A stretch of DNA of 64,000 nt from Zoroaster sp. YZ-2022 (GCA_029582265.1 CM055831.1:30132189-30196188), one strand, 5' to 3'; numbered from the stretch's first letter, positions 1 through 12,027 are shown. A program made the numbers and translations. The notes: generated by a model from the letters alone, not told the origin.

Positions 1-179
1 CCTCGCCCATCTGTAAAAAAAAATCAGTGGAATTGCAGATTTTGTATTGGGAAAGTGTAGCTAGCCTCTGCTAGGATAATTGCTAAATTATATGGGAATT
101 CATGAAACTTCTTTTTATCACCCAATGCAAGAATTTCATTGATAATTAATCTGGTATTTACCAAAGTTATAACTATTAA

Positions 180-396
180 AGGAATAATATCGTCACGATC
201 AGAGCAGACTTTCAACAGGGCATGGAATCGGTGTCCTAGTTTAAGATAGACACAGTGACTGACAATTACTGGCTCATTTATGCAACAGCAATGGTAATAT
301 GACCTTATCATGTGGGGTATTATTTTCAGTCACTGAGTTAATCTAAAACTAGCACTCCGATTCCATGCCCTGTTGATCGTGACAATATTCTCCCGT
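180..396. mobile_element. TTAA MITE, family i, copy 1
   Basis: A non-coding palindromic element. The left end follows TTAA at 176-179 and carries the family terminal motif (AATATCGTCACGATCA). An inner inverted pair, GGGCATGGAATCGG and CCGATTCCATGCCC, folds it into a long hairpin. The right end near 390 is decayed and its TTAA is lost. At least nine other copies are in the window, which supports a real family. Superfamily is inferred only from the TTAA duplication (piggyBac or Kolobok type). Confidence 0.75.
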
Positions 397-677
397 TTTG
401 TATTACTACAGTTTTTAATTTGATTTTAATGTTGTTTTCTGTTCGTGGACTAGATTGAAGCCAAAATTCTACTGTGCAAGCTTCTCTCTACCTTTGACAT
501 CACTCTGGATCCTAACCAGTCCCTGGATTTTAAACTCCAGGGGACCCTTCGCCCAAAGGACGGCTGTCTGGTCACTCTCAATCCTATCAAGACATAAATG
601 GCCAACCATTGGCAGATGATTGTTCAAATTTTATCCAAGATATTTATCCTGTCTGATGTAATTCCAACATAAACCAC

Positions 678-863
678 GCCCACTTCACACGTGCTGGCTC
701 CAACGATCATCAGAAGCCCATTGGAATTGCACTGTCTACCCTTTTTTTTAAGGATTTACGCCAGAAATTAGAAAGCTTGAAACACAAAGCGTTATTAACA
801 AAGTATATTTCTGCCTCAAGAATCGCTTTTGAATGTTAAAATCAAGGAATTTAGGTTAAAATT
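678..863 (+). repeat. Dispersed element flanking the satellite (parent copy 1)
   Basis: This stretch, with GTGCTGGCTCCAACGATCAT near 691 and TCTGCCTCAAGAATCGCTTT near 812, recurs in inverted orientation at about 18345-18836. It leads directly into the first satellite unit, just as the second copy leads into a single unit. It is therefore the left part of the transposon or repeat from which the satellite expanded. No coding sequence is seen. Confidence 0.8.
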
Positions 864-3800
864 ACAGACAACGGTATGCCAGCTTTGGAATAGGAAGTAG
901 CAAATAGAATACGCGTACTACCAATGCGCACACATATTATATATCAACTTACAAACAGGACAGCGAAGATACCCATTACACACAACGGTATGCCAGCTTT
1001 GGAATAGGAAGTAGCAAATAGAATACGCGTACTACCAATGCGCACGCATATTATATATCAACTTACAAACAGGACAGCGAAGATACCCATTACACACAAC
1101 GGTATGCCAGCTTTGGAATAGGAAGTAGCAAATAGAATACGCGTACTACCAATGCGCACGCATATTATATATCAACTTACAAACAGGACAGCGAAGATAC
1201 CCATTACACAACGGTATGCCAGCTTTGGAATAGGAAGTAGCAAATAGAATACGCGTACTACCAATGCGCACGCATATTATATATCAACTTACAAACAGGA
1301 CAGCGAAGATACCCATTACACACAACGGTATGCCAGCTTTGGAATAGGAAGTAGCAAATAGAATACGCGTACTACCAATGCGCGCACATATTATATATCA
1401 ACTTACAAACATGACAGCGAAGATACCCATTACACACAACGGTATGCCAGCTTTGGAATAGGAAGTAGCCAATAGAATACGCCACTACCAATGCGTGCAT
1501 ATTATATATCAACTTACAAACAGGACAGCGAAGATACCCATTACACACAACGGTATGCCAGCTTTGGAATAGGAAGTAGCAAATAGAATACGCGTCACTA
1601 CCAATGCGCGCATATTATATATCAACTTACAAACAGGACAGCTGAAGATACCCATTACACACAACGGTATTCCAGCTTTGGAATATGAAGTAGCAAATAG
1701 AATACGCATTTACCAATGCGCACGCATATTATATATCAACTTACAAACAGGACAGCGAAGATACCCATTACACACAACGGTATGCCAGCTTTGGAATAGG
1801 AAGTAGCAAATAGAATACGCGTACTACCAATGCGTACGCATATTATATATCAACTTACAAACAGGACAGTGAAGATACCCATTACACACAACGGTATGCC
1901 AGCTTTGGAATATGAAGTAGCAAATAGAATACACGTACTACCAATGCGTACGCATATTATATATCAACTTACAAACAGGACAGCGAAGATACCCATTACA
2001 CACAACGGTATGCCAGCTTTGGAATAGGAAGTAGCAAATAGAATACGCGTACTACCAATGCGCACACATATTATATATCAACTTACAAACAGGACAGCGA
2101 AGATACCCATTACACACAACGGTATGCCAGCTTTGGAATAGGAAGTAGCAAATAGAATACGCATACTACCAATGCGCACGCATATTATATATCAACTTAC
2201 AAACAGGACAGCGAAGATACCCATTACACACAACGGTATGCCAGCTTTGGAATAGGAAGTAGCAAATAGAATACGCATACTACCAATGCGCACGCATATT
2301 ATATATCAACTTACAAACAGGACAGCGAAGATACCCATTACACACAACGGTATGCCAGCTTTGGAATAGGAAGTAGCAAATAGAATACGCGTACTACCAA
2401 TGCGCACACATATTATATATCAACTTACAAACAGGACAGCGAAGATACCCATTACACACAACGGTATGCCAGCTTTGGAATAGGAAGTAGCAAATAGAAT
2501 ACGCATACTACCAATGCGCACACATATTATATATCAACTTACAAACAGCACAGCAAAGATACCCATTACACACAACGGTATGCCAGCTTTGGAATAGGAA
2601 GTAGCAAATAGAATACGCATACTACCAATGCGCACGCATATTATATATCAACTTACAAACAGCACAGCAAAGATACCCATTACACACAACGGTATGCCAG
2701 CTTTGGAATAGGAAGTAGCAAATAGAATACGCGTACTACCAATGCGCACACATATTATATATCAACTTACAAACAGGACAGCGAAGATACCCATTACACA
2801 CAACGGTATGCCAGCTTTGGAATAGGAAGTAGCGAATAGAATATGCGTACTACCAATGCGCACGCATATTATATATCAACTTACAAACAGGACAGCGAAG
2901 ATACCCATTACACACAACGGTATGCCAGCTTTGGAATAGGAAGTAGCAAATAGAATACGCATACTACCAATGCGCACACATATTATATATCAACTTACAA
3001 ACAGCACAGCAAAGATACCCATTACACACAACGGTATGCCAGCTTTGGAATAGGAAGTAGCAAATAGAATACGCGTACTACCAATGCGCACGCATATTAT
3101 ATATCAACTTACAAACAGGACAGCGAAGATACCCATTACACACAACGGTATGCCAGCTTTGGAATAGGAAGTAGCAAATAGAATACGCATACTACCAATG
3201 CGCACGCATATTATATATCAACTTACAAACAGCACAGCAAAGATACCCATTACACACAACGGTATGCCAGCTTTGGAATAGGAAGTAGCAAATAGAATAC
3301 GCATACTACCAATGCGCACACATATTATATATCAACTTACAAACAGGACAGCGAAGATACCCATTACACACAACGGTATGCCAGCTTTGGAATAGGAAGT
3401 AGCAAATAGAATACGCGTACTACCAATGCGCACACATATTATATATCAACTTACAAACAGGACAGCGAAGATACCCATTACACACAACGGTATGCCAGCT
3501 TTGGAATAGGAAGTAGCAAATAGAATACGCGTACTACCAATGCGCACATATTATATATCAACTTACAAACAGGACAGCGAAGATACCCATTACACACAAC
3601 GGTATGCCAGCTTTGGAATAGGAAGTAGCAAATAGAATACGCATACTACCAATGCGCACATATTATATATCAACTTACAAACAGGACAGCGAAGATACCC
3701 ATTACACACAACGGTATGCCAGCTTTGGAATAGGAAGTAGCAAATAGAATACGCATACTACCAATGCGCATATTATATAACAAGTTACAAACAGCACAGC

Positions 3801-5750
3801 TAAGATACCCATTACACACAACGGTATGCCAGCTTTGGAATAGGAAGTAGCAAATAGAATACGCATACTACCAATGCGCGTGCATATTATATATCAACTT
3901 ACAAACAGGCACAGCGAAGATACCCATTACACACAACGGTATGCCAGCTTTGGAATAGGAAGTAGCAAATAGAATACGCCGTACTACCAATGCGCGCATA
4001 TTATATATCAACTTACAAACAGGACAGCGAAGATACCCATTACACACAAGCGGTATGCCAGCTTTGGAATAGGAAGTAGCAAATAGAATACGCGTACTAC
4101 CAATGCGCACACATATTATATATCAACTTACAAACAGCACAGCGAAGATACCCATTACACACAACGGTATGCCAGCTTTGGAATAGGAAGTAGCAAATAG
4201 AATACGCGTACTACCAATGCGCACGCATATTATATATCAACTTACAAACAGTACAGCGAAGATACCCATTACACATAACAGTATGCCAGCTTTGGAATAT
4301 GAAGTAGCAAATAGAATACGCGTACTACCAATGCGCACACATATTATATATCAACTTACAAACAGGACAGCGAAGATACCCATTACACACAACGGTATGC
4401 CAGCTTTGGAATAGGAAGTAGCAAATAGAATACGCGTACTACCAATGCGCACACATATTATATATCAACTTACAAACAGCACAGCAAAGATACCCATTAC
4501 ACACAACGGTATGCCAGCTTTGGAATAGGAAGTAGCAAATAGAATACGCGTACTACCAATGCGCGTGCATATTATATATCAACTTACAAACAGCACAGCA
4601 AAGATACCCATTACACACAACGGTATGCCAGCTTTGGAATAGGAAGTAGCAAATAGAATACGCGTACTACCAATGCGCACGCATATTATATATCAACTTA
4701 CAAACAGGACAGCGAAGATACCCATTACACACAACGGTATGCCAGCTTTGGAATAGGAAGTAGCAAATAGAATACGCGTACTACCAATGCGCACACATAT
4801 TATATATCAACTTACAAACAGGACAGCGAAGATACCCATTACACACAACGGTATGCCAGCTTTGGAATAGGAAGTAGCAAATAGAATACGCATACTACCA
4901 ATGCGCACGCATATTATATATCAACTTACAAACAGGACAGCGAAGATACCCATTACACACAACGGTATGCCAGCTTTGGAATAGGAAGTAGCAAATAGAA
5001 TACTGCCGTACTACCAATGCGCACACATTCTATATCAACTTACAAACAGGACAGTGAAGATACCCATTACACACAACGGTATGCCAGCTTTGGAATATGA
5101 AGTAGCAAATAGAATACGTACTACCAATGCGCACGCATATTATATATCAACTTACAAACAGGACAGCGAAGATACCCATTACACACAACGGTATGCCAGC
5201 TTTGGAATAGGAAGTAGCAAATAGAATACGCATACTACCAATGCGCACGCATATTATATATCAACTTACAAACAGCACAGCGAAGATACCCATTACACAC
5301 AACGGTATGCCAGCTTTGGAATAGGAAGTAGCAAATAGAATACGCGTACTACCAATGCGCACGCATATTATATATCAACTTACAAACAGCACAGCAAAGA
5401 TACCCATTACACACAACGGTATGCCAGCTTTGGAATAGGAAGTAGCAAATAGAATACGCGTACTACCAATGCGCACGCATATTATATATCAACTTACAAA
5501 CAGGACAGCGAAGATACCCATTACACACAACGGTATGCCAGCTTTGGAATAGGAAGTAGCAAATAGAATACGCGTACTACCAATGCGCACGCATATTATA
5601 TATCAACTTACAAACAGCACAGCAAAGATACCCATTACACACAACGGTATGCCAGCTTTGGAATAGGAAGTAGCAAATAGAATACGCGTACTACCAATGC
5701 GCACGCATATTATATATCAACTTACAAACAGCACAGCGAAGATACCCATT
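864..5750 (+). repeat. 114-bp satellite array, about 43 copies
   Basis: A head-to-tail array with a 114-bp period: the motif ACGGTATGCCAGCTTTGGAA starts at 871, 985, 1099 and so on, up to about 5644. Units are nearly identical and differ at a few recurring positions: CGCGTAC versus CGCATAC, GCACGCATA versus GCACACATA, and GGACAGCGAAG versus GCACAGCAAAG. A few units carry 1-3 bp indels, concentrated near 1380-1720 and 3530-4110. Short ORFs inside simply reflect repetition. The array stops abruptly inside a unit at 5750. Confidence 0.97.
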
Positions 5751-5797
5751 TGAAAATGTATGAATTGACTCCCTGTATGGTAATTATTTGTCCTAAA

Positions 5798-6573
5798 AGG
5801 GACAATATGTGTGGCGGTCCAGGAAAACCCAACACATGGTCAAATTTTTACAATTCTTGTTGAGCATTTAATCAAGTAATACACCCTTTACTGATCTCAT
5901 AACAGTTTTAATGAGTTCAATATTCGAACCACAACTAAAGTTATGACCTTTCAAAGACGGTTTATTCTAAAACCCACAAACGGAGAAATTAGGCTTCAAA
6001 GTTGGCTATGCAGTAAACGTAAATCCCTTGAACTATTAATAGGACAGGATCAGGACTAGTGTAGAGCTTTCCATTGATGGGTTATTCATAGGGGGGCGTG
6101 CTTTGGGAGAATTCATGAGCGTCGGCCAAAAAGTGCATTGTTTTAGAGTGAATTTTTTTAATCTAATTTTAAAATGCATTGGGTTCAAAAACATCCCAAA
6201 AATACATTTTATACTTTGATTTTCCTTTAAAAAAATTTTAAGAGGAAATTTAAAGACAACAACTTCCATTTGGAACCAAAATCTCAAAAATTACACTATG
6301 GTCAATTTTTACGTAAATCGGTCCATAATTACAAAATGTGCGTGGCAACTTCCGACGGGTTTTCCCCGACTGCCACACATATCATAATGATCAACAGGGC
6401 ATGGAATCAGAGAGTTTTAGATTAACTCTGTGACTGAAAATATGATAATTTCATATTACCGTTGCTGCTGCATAAATGAGCCAGTAGTTTTCAGTTGCTG
6501 TGTTCATCTTAAACTATGACACCGATTCCATGCCCTGTTGAATGTCTGCTCTGATCGTCATAATATTGTCCCT
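5798..6573. mobile_element. TTAA MITE, family i, copy 2, split by a nested element
   Basis: The left tip (AAAGGGACAATAT, 5796-5808) and the remainder (ATCAACAGGGCATGG from about 6390 to ATTGTCCCT at 6573) match the family consensus once 5809-6378 is removed. The right border TTAA (6574-6577) is shared with the next element, so two elements meet on one TTAA. Confidence 0.7.
5809..6378. mobile_element. Nested MITE with GTGTGGC termini
   Basis: Inverted ends (GTGTGGCGGTCCAGGAAAAC on the left; the right arm reads GGGTTTTCCCCGACTGCCACAC) lie inside a family i copy. ATAT is present on both sides (5805-5808 and 6379-6382). Because the termini are palindromic, the duplication could be read as 4-bp ATAT or 2-bp TA. 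No transposase coding is visible. Confidence 0.65.
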
Positions 6574-6577
6574 TTAA

Positions 6578-6822
6578 CCCTCCTTTGCTGTGCAACTGCC
6601 TGTTTTGACTGTTGACCCAAATGTGCACACAGGGGCATTTTGGACTGGTTTTTACTGTCATTTTGACCACACTGAACAATACCAGGCAATGCGGTTGACT
6701 CATTTTAACCTGTAAATGTACTTACTACACGTAAGGTTCGACAGTGTGTGACTTGTAAGTGCACTACATATACAAGTGTATCAACATTTTGACTGATTTT
6801 GACCCTTGTAATAGTAGGAGGG
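6578..6822. mobile_element. TTAA MITE, family ii (CCCTCC ends), copy a
   Basis: The left end CCCTCCTTTGCTGTGC follows TTAA at 6574-6577. The right end GTAGGAGGG (to 6822) is followed by TTGA, a one-base decay of TTAA. The interior has recurring TTTTGACTGATTTTGACC segments and is related to 24126-24409 and 53540-53845. Non-coding. Confidence 0.7.
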
Positions 6823-7740
6823 TTGATAGGCAAAACGCTATGTCTGTATGTAGTCTGTAATACCAAAGATAATTGTAATAATCTACTGGCTATGGTGACA
6901 CCAGGTTGGGGATAATTCAATTGCTATTACTGTACCCCTTTGTCAATATTGAGGGTGGGGGGCAAGATCCCCTGTCAGGATCCCCTGTCAGGATCCCCTG
7001 TCTGGATCCCCTGTCAGGATCCCCTGTCAGGATCCCCTGTCAGGATCCCCTGTCAGGATCCCCTGTCAGGATCCCCTGTCAGGATCTACTGGCTCAGGCT
7101 TTTCTAAAGGTGGGGGATAATTATACATTGCTATTACTGTACCCCTTTGTCAATATTGAGGGTGAGGGTGGGGGGGGCAGGATCCCCTGTCAGGATCCCC
7201 TGTCAGGATCCCCTGTCAGGATCACAGTGTGTGACTTGTAAGTGCACCCCCTGTCAGTGTATCAACATTTTGATCCCCTGATTTTGATCCTTGTAGGATC
7301 CCTGTCAGGATCCTGTCAGGATCCCTGTCTGTATCCTAGTCTGGATCCCTGTAATTGGATCCCTGTCTGGATCCCCTGTTGGGGATAATTATACATTGCT
7401 ATTACTGTACCCCTTTGTCAATATTGAGGGTGGGTGGGGGGGGGGGGGCAGGATCCCCTGTCAGGATCACAGTGTGTGACTTGTAAGTGCACTACATATA
7501 CAAGTGTATCAACATTTTGACTGATTTTGACCCTTGTAGTAGTAGGAGGGTTGATAGGCAAAACGCTATGTCTGTATGTAGTCTGTAATACCAAAGATAA
7601 TTGTAATAATCTACTGGCTATGAGTAGGGCTTTTTTAAAGGTTGGGGATAATTATACATTGCTATTACTGTACCCCTTTGTCAATATTGAGGGTGGGGGG
7701 CAGGATCCCCTGTCAGGATCCCCTGTCAGGATCCCCTGAC
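6740..7740. repeat. Compound tandem region with 13-bp BamHI-site minisatellite
   Basis: Blocks of a 13-bp unit (GGATCCCCTGTCA, each with a BamHI site) occur at about 6963-7090, 7176-7222 and 7690-7745, with degenerate units between 7250 and 7380. Between them a longer module repeats: TATTACTGTACCCCTTTGTC follows GGGGATAATT at about 6908, 7110, 7381 and 7646. The right end of the family ii MITE (CAGTGTGTGACTTGTAAGTG and onward) appears at 6740 and again at 7470. The whole looks like repeated unequal exchange within a MITE end. An ORF here is only the minisatellite. Confidence 0.85.
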
Positions 7741-7863
7741 AGGATCACCACAGAATGTTGAGCTGTACATGATGACGATTGTAAAATTAGTTTTGTGTGC
7801 TACAACTATGCAACTGTGTTAATTGAGGACATATACAATAATGTATCTTTTGAATAAGCTAAC

Positions 7864-8702
7864 GCCCCCCCCCCCCAAAAAAAAGTCTCCGGTTTCTAGT
7901 CTCTGCACGCGTCGTCTCAGACTCACGCATCAGCATTTTTAGTTTTCTTTTTTTTTGGCTATGAAACGATGTCCAATTGCAGCCAAAATTGCTGGATCGA
8001 TTGGAGTTCTGCCGTGCTGTGTTTAAAATGACTTTTGCACACAGAGGTATGAACGTTTGCCCGATTTGTGAGGCCTCTCTTAGCCACCATACTTTGTGTA
8101 TGGGAAATTTGGTCTGGTTTCAATAACTGCGTATACGACACAAAACACAATAAAGGGGGCCACTTTGCATCCGTCACGTTAGCAGATTTTCTAATGGTTG
8201 TTATTTATTTTTAAGTACCTGAAACCGACCAAAAAGTGTTTCAACATGTGAATGGACATGCAGGCTTATACTAGAACTAATTTGAGTTGATTTATTTTAT
8301 TTTTTTATTTTTTAATTTATTTTTTTACCCTCAAATTTCCATAAAAATTGGACAGAAAAAGTTACCTCACTTTTCCGTCCATTTGTTGATGGAAATTTTA
8401 GGGTAATTAAAAAAATAATAGTAATAATCAACTCAAATTATCTTTAGGATAAGCATGCATGTCTATTCAAATGTTGAAATTCTTTTTGGGTGGTTTCAGA
8501 TATTTAAAAAAAAATTACAACCATTAGAAAAACTGCTAACGTGACGGTAGGAAAGTGGCCCCCTTTATTGTGTTTTATGTCATACATGTATCACATTGCC
8601 CTCCCCAAAAGAAAGATTACAAAACAACAAAAAAAAGCACACCATCGCACCGATTTTGAAGCTGACCTATAACCAGAAACCGGAGACTTTTTTGAGGGGC
8701 CT
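7864..8702. mobile_element. MITE with AGTCTCCGGTTTCT ends, copy a (carries nested hairpin)
   Basis: Terminal inverted repeats AAAAGTCTCCGGTTTCT (about 7878) and AGAAACCGGAGACTTTT (about 8674) bound a unit also seen at 10539-10921, 12234-12603, 28255-28467 and 44262-44870. The common interior includes GAAACGATGTCCAATTGCAG and GATTTGTGAGGCCTCTCTTA. Short ORFs recur across copies but are broken in each, so I do not call a gene. The copy is interrupted by 8137-8581. Confidence 0.75.
8137..8581. mobile_element. Nested long-hairpin element with 4-bp duplication ATAC
   Basis: The arms start GACAC/TAAAACACAATAAAGG and pair over roughly 80 bp, with a further paired block (AATTTGAGTTGATT and its complement) inside. 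ATAC is repeated at 8133-8136 and 8582-8585. The uninterrupted sister copies read GTATACATGTATCACG across the site, so the empty site confirms the insertion and its duplication. Superfamily unassigned. Confidence 0.8.
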
Positions 8703-9000
8703 AAATTGCCTATATTTTATTTTACATTTTTACAGTAACCACAATAAACTCTATCAATAACAGTAAATAGTTGAAATAATTTATATATGTAATTGAGATT
8801 AAAAAATATATTATACATAGATGCAGGCATGTGGGGCAGTGACCCAGAATCCAAGGTGTGTTCCTCTAAGGAACCCTAAATCTAGGGGCAGATTCAGGGT
8901 TGCAGAAAATTTAGGGGAACACATTGATGGAGAGAACCACAGCCAGAAAGGAGAGGCACAAGATCCCAACATTTGGAAATGGATGGTAATTTTAGATTTG

Positions 9001-9154
9001 TTAACTTGCTTGATTTTCATTTTAAATGTGTTTACTTGCTTGATTTTCATTTTAAATGTGTTTACTTGCTTGATTTTCATTTTAAATTTGTTTACTTGCT
9101 TGATTTTCACTTTAAATGTGTTTGCTTGCTTGATTTTCATTTTAAATGTGTTTA
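9001..9154 (+). repeat. 30-bp tandem repeat, five units
   Basis: The unit ACTTGCTTGATTTTCATTTT plus AAATGTGTTT repeats five times with single-base changes. The period is a multiple of three, so reading frames stay open on both strands. I see no start, splice or homology support for a gene. Confidence 0.95.
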
Positions 9155-9341
9155 CATGCCCCACTTTGAACTCCACTGAGTTGAGTGAAACACTTGGTGG
9201 TTGACTGTGATTCAGAAACTGTTGAGGGGTGGGAGTTGACTGTTGACCATTCCTGCTCTGTTACACCCTTCCTCCAGTCATCGTGATGTATTAAGAAGTA
9301 ATGCCATTCCACTAAATTCATTTTATAAAAATTAAATTAAA

Positions 9342-9972
9342 GGGAAAGTACAACATTGGCAATGTTGGCCAAACTGCTTCTATGAGTACGCTTGCTCTCT
9401 TTGAATCAAGATATACATTGAAGGGAAGGTACAACATTGGTAATGTTGGCCAAACTGCTTCTATGAGTATGATTACTCTCTTTGAATCAAGATATACATT
9501 GAAGGGAAGGTACAACATTGGTAATGTTGGCCAAACTGCTTCTATGAGTATGCTTACTCTCTTTGAATCAAGATATACATTGAAGGGAAGGTACAACATT
9601 GGTAATGTTGGCCAAACTGCTTCTATGAGTATGCTTACTCTCTTTGAATCAAGATATACATTGAAGGGAAGGTACAACATTGGTAATGTTGGCCAAACTG
9701 CTTCTGTGAGTATGCTTACTCTCTTTGAATCAAGATATACATTGAAGGGAAGGTACAACATTGGTAATATTGGCCAAACTGCTTCTGTGAGTGTGCTTAC
9801 TCTCTTTGAATCAAGATATACATTGAAGGGAAGGTACAACATTGGTAATGTTGACAAAACTGCTTCTATGAGTATGCTTAATCTCTTTGAATCAAGATAT
9901 ACATTAAAGGGAAGGTACAACATTGGTAATGTTGGCCAAACTGCTTCTATGAGTATGCTTGCTCTCTCTTTC
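9342..9972 (+). repeat. 81-bp tandem repeat, nearly eight units
   Basis: TTGAATCAAGATATACATTG recurs every 81 bp from 9401 onward (9482, 9563 and so on). Being 27 codons long, it keeps ORFs open on both strands (199 aa +, 218 aa -). Units differ at only a few positions. The left side begins TTAAAGGGAAAGTACAACAT, and a similar TTAAAGGGAAAGTAC also follows 26248, so the array may lie in a TTAA-type element. Coding on either strand is unproven and I think unlikely. Confidence 0.95.
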
Positions 9973-10061
9973 AATATATAAAATTCAAAATAAGTTTTTT
10001 GTAAAAGAAAATTGGAACATTTTATTATTTATGAATTACCAAACCTATGACCTGTTTACAC

Positions 10062-10345
10062 TTTGCGTGACCTTTAGAGTACCAGGATGATTTCCTGCCC
10101 GGCAATAATTTGTATGCAGAGTTTGTACATTTTGTACTTCTCCGCATAACATCAAGAAGTTTCAGATGAATAAGGTTTTAGATGTAATGTTAGTGCCTTA
10201 TTAAAAAATAAATCAAATTAAGAATATTTCTGCTGACTTGATGTTTTTTTGTCATAGACCAGTGTACATTTTGTGCCCGGCGCAGGTTTGCCTTTGGGGC
10301 TCTTTTGTAAACATGTGATGTCATTGGTCACATCGTCTGTACCAA
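10062..10345 (+). repeat. Dispersed repeat, copy 1 (partner at 13502-13755)
   Basis: It shares with 13502-13755 the blocks GAGTACCAGG.TGATTTCC, TTTGTATGCAGAGTTTGTA, TTTTGTACTTCTCC, TTTCTGCTGAC and GATGTCATTGGT, in order and with similar spacing. No coding or terminal repeats are recognised. Confidence 0.7.
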
Positions 10346-10538
10346 TTACCTTAAACATTGTAAGATGATTTACTGAAATAAATATTGTATATCTTTAGTG
10401 AATTAACATTGTCAAATTTACCGAAATTAAAATTGTTAGATTTGCAGTGATAGCACAGAACTTAAAGTGAGATATAAACCCCATTCTTTCTGTCTGTGGT
10501 TATCTGATCTTAGAAAGTAGCACTGATTCTCGGTTAGA

Positions 10539-10921
10539 CAAAAAAAAAGTCCCCTGTTTCTGGTCCTCGCGGGCGTCGCCTCAGACCCGCGCATCTGCAT
10601 TTTTAATTTCTTTTTTAATTTGCCAACGATGAAACGATGTCCAATTGCAGCCAAAATTGCTGGATCGATTGGAATTCTGTCGTGCTTTGTTTTAAACGAC
10701 TTTTTCACATAATAAGGGTATGAACGTTTGCCCGATTTGTGAGGCTTCTCTTATTAGCCACCATACTTTGTATATCATGGGAAATTTGGTACCCGCTTAT
10801 ACATGTATCACGTATTTCCCTGTTGGCAAAAAACAAACAAATAAACAAACAAAACAAAACAAAACAGAAACGCGTCTCCACACCGATTTTGAAGCCGACT
10901 GGTGACCGAAAAAAAAAAAAT
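10539..10921. mobile_element. MITE with AGTCTCCGGTTTCT ends, copy b
   Basis: The left end AAAAAAAAGTCCCCTGTTTC and right end GACTGGTGACCGAAAAAAAA enclose the family interior (GATGAAACGATGTCCAATTG; GTATGAACGTTTGCCCGATT). The copy is uninterrupted apart from an (AAACA)n stretch, and serves as an empty-site reference for nested insertions in other copies. Confidence 0.7.
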
Positions 10922-11017
10922 TGGACAGCTGTTATCGGCTCAGATATGTGCTGTCTTGGCAATAGCAAAGTTTTGTTCAGCGCACTCTGTCACGGCAAAG
11001 TGACTTTTCATGGCGTT

Positions 11018-11237
11018 TACACAGTACGGATGTTTTAGCAAAAATAATGAACATTTGTCAAAACACAGGGCAGTGTACTTTCCCCATTGTGAACATTGTT
11101 CAGAAATCTGCGACCCGTGACTTTTTTTTACACAGTACGGATGTTTTAGCAAAAATAATGAACATTTGTCAAAACACAGGGCAGTGTACTTTCCCCATTG
11201 TGAACATTGTTCAGAAATCTGCGGCCCGTGACTTTTT
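11018..11237 (+). repeat. 111-bp direct duplication, two units
   Basis: ACAGTACGGATGTTTTAGCA begins at 11021 and again at 11132, and the following sequence is almost identical through GACTTTTT. The high identity implies a recent local duplication. No coding support. Confidence 0.9.
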
Positions 11238-11539
11238 GAAATTGCACGTTCATTTTCAAGTTTGTTCGTTTTTGAAAGCACATTCTGTGAAATCAATGAT
11301 GTGGCGATGCTCAAAGCTATTTAATCCACCCCGCTGAGTTGCTTTATATTGGTGAGTTATAATGGCCGGTTAAGTTGCTTAAGTACCGCTAATTTTAGCT
11401 CTTTTTCACTGCCTGCATGCCATATGATTTGAAAGGCAAAATTATTTTTGTAAAAAAGGTAATTTGTTCCCAATGAACCCTTCAAACAAAACTGATATCA
11501 ATTGAAAGAGCGAAGATATTTCTTTAAAAAGTTGTTTAA

Positions 11540-11742
11540 AGGGGCAGTATCGTCACGATCAAAGCAGCCTTTTAACAGGACATGGAATCGGTGCCCTTAA
11601 GATGAATACAGTGACTGGAAATTACTGGCTCATTTTTATGCAGCAGCAATGGTAATATGGTTTTATCGTGTGGGGTATTATTTTCAGTCACTGAATCAGC
11701 ACTCTGATTCCATGCCCTGTTGTTAGGGACGATGATGTCTCT
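11540..11742. mobile_element. TTAA MITE, family i, copy 3
   Basis: Flanked by TTAA at 11536-11539 and 11743-11746. The left terminus is AGGGGCAGTATCGTCACGAT. The right terminus is decayed (GACGATGATGTCTCT). Inner inverted motifs GGACATGGAATCGG and CTGATTCCATGCCC are present. Confidence 0.8.
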
Positions 11743-12027
11743 TTAAACTATAACATGCGCTTGTGCAGTGATATCACCACGTATTTCATCACGCCAATAA
11801 AACAAAATCCAAGAGGCAAATGAGCGCTATGTTCCATTATTCCGCCGACTCTGACTTCACACACGCAAGTAAGCTATTCATCCCCCACAATTGTTCATGT
11901 GGTAAAAAATAATATTAATTAGCGAATAATTCATGCAAAAAAAGAGGGAAATTTGGTTTGTTAAAATAGTTCTTTTTTCTATTTCCGTATTTATGATAGC
12001 CGTGGGATTGTGACTGGTTGTTGTTAA

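Noticed and set aside
1509..4414. Several 60-80 residue ORFs in the satellite
   Set aside because: They exist only where indels or point changes remove the frequent stop in a unit. They are not conserved between units.
864..5750. Regular repeat array resembling CRISPR
   Set aside because: There are no unique spacers, the unit is 114 bp and nearly identical throughout, and the genome is eukaryotic.
10705..11038. Overlapping 60-120 residue ORFs near 10.7-11.3 kb
   Set aside because: They cross MITE copy b and a 111-bp duplication. Equivalent frames are broken in sister MITE copies.
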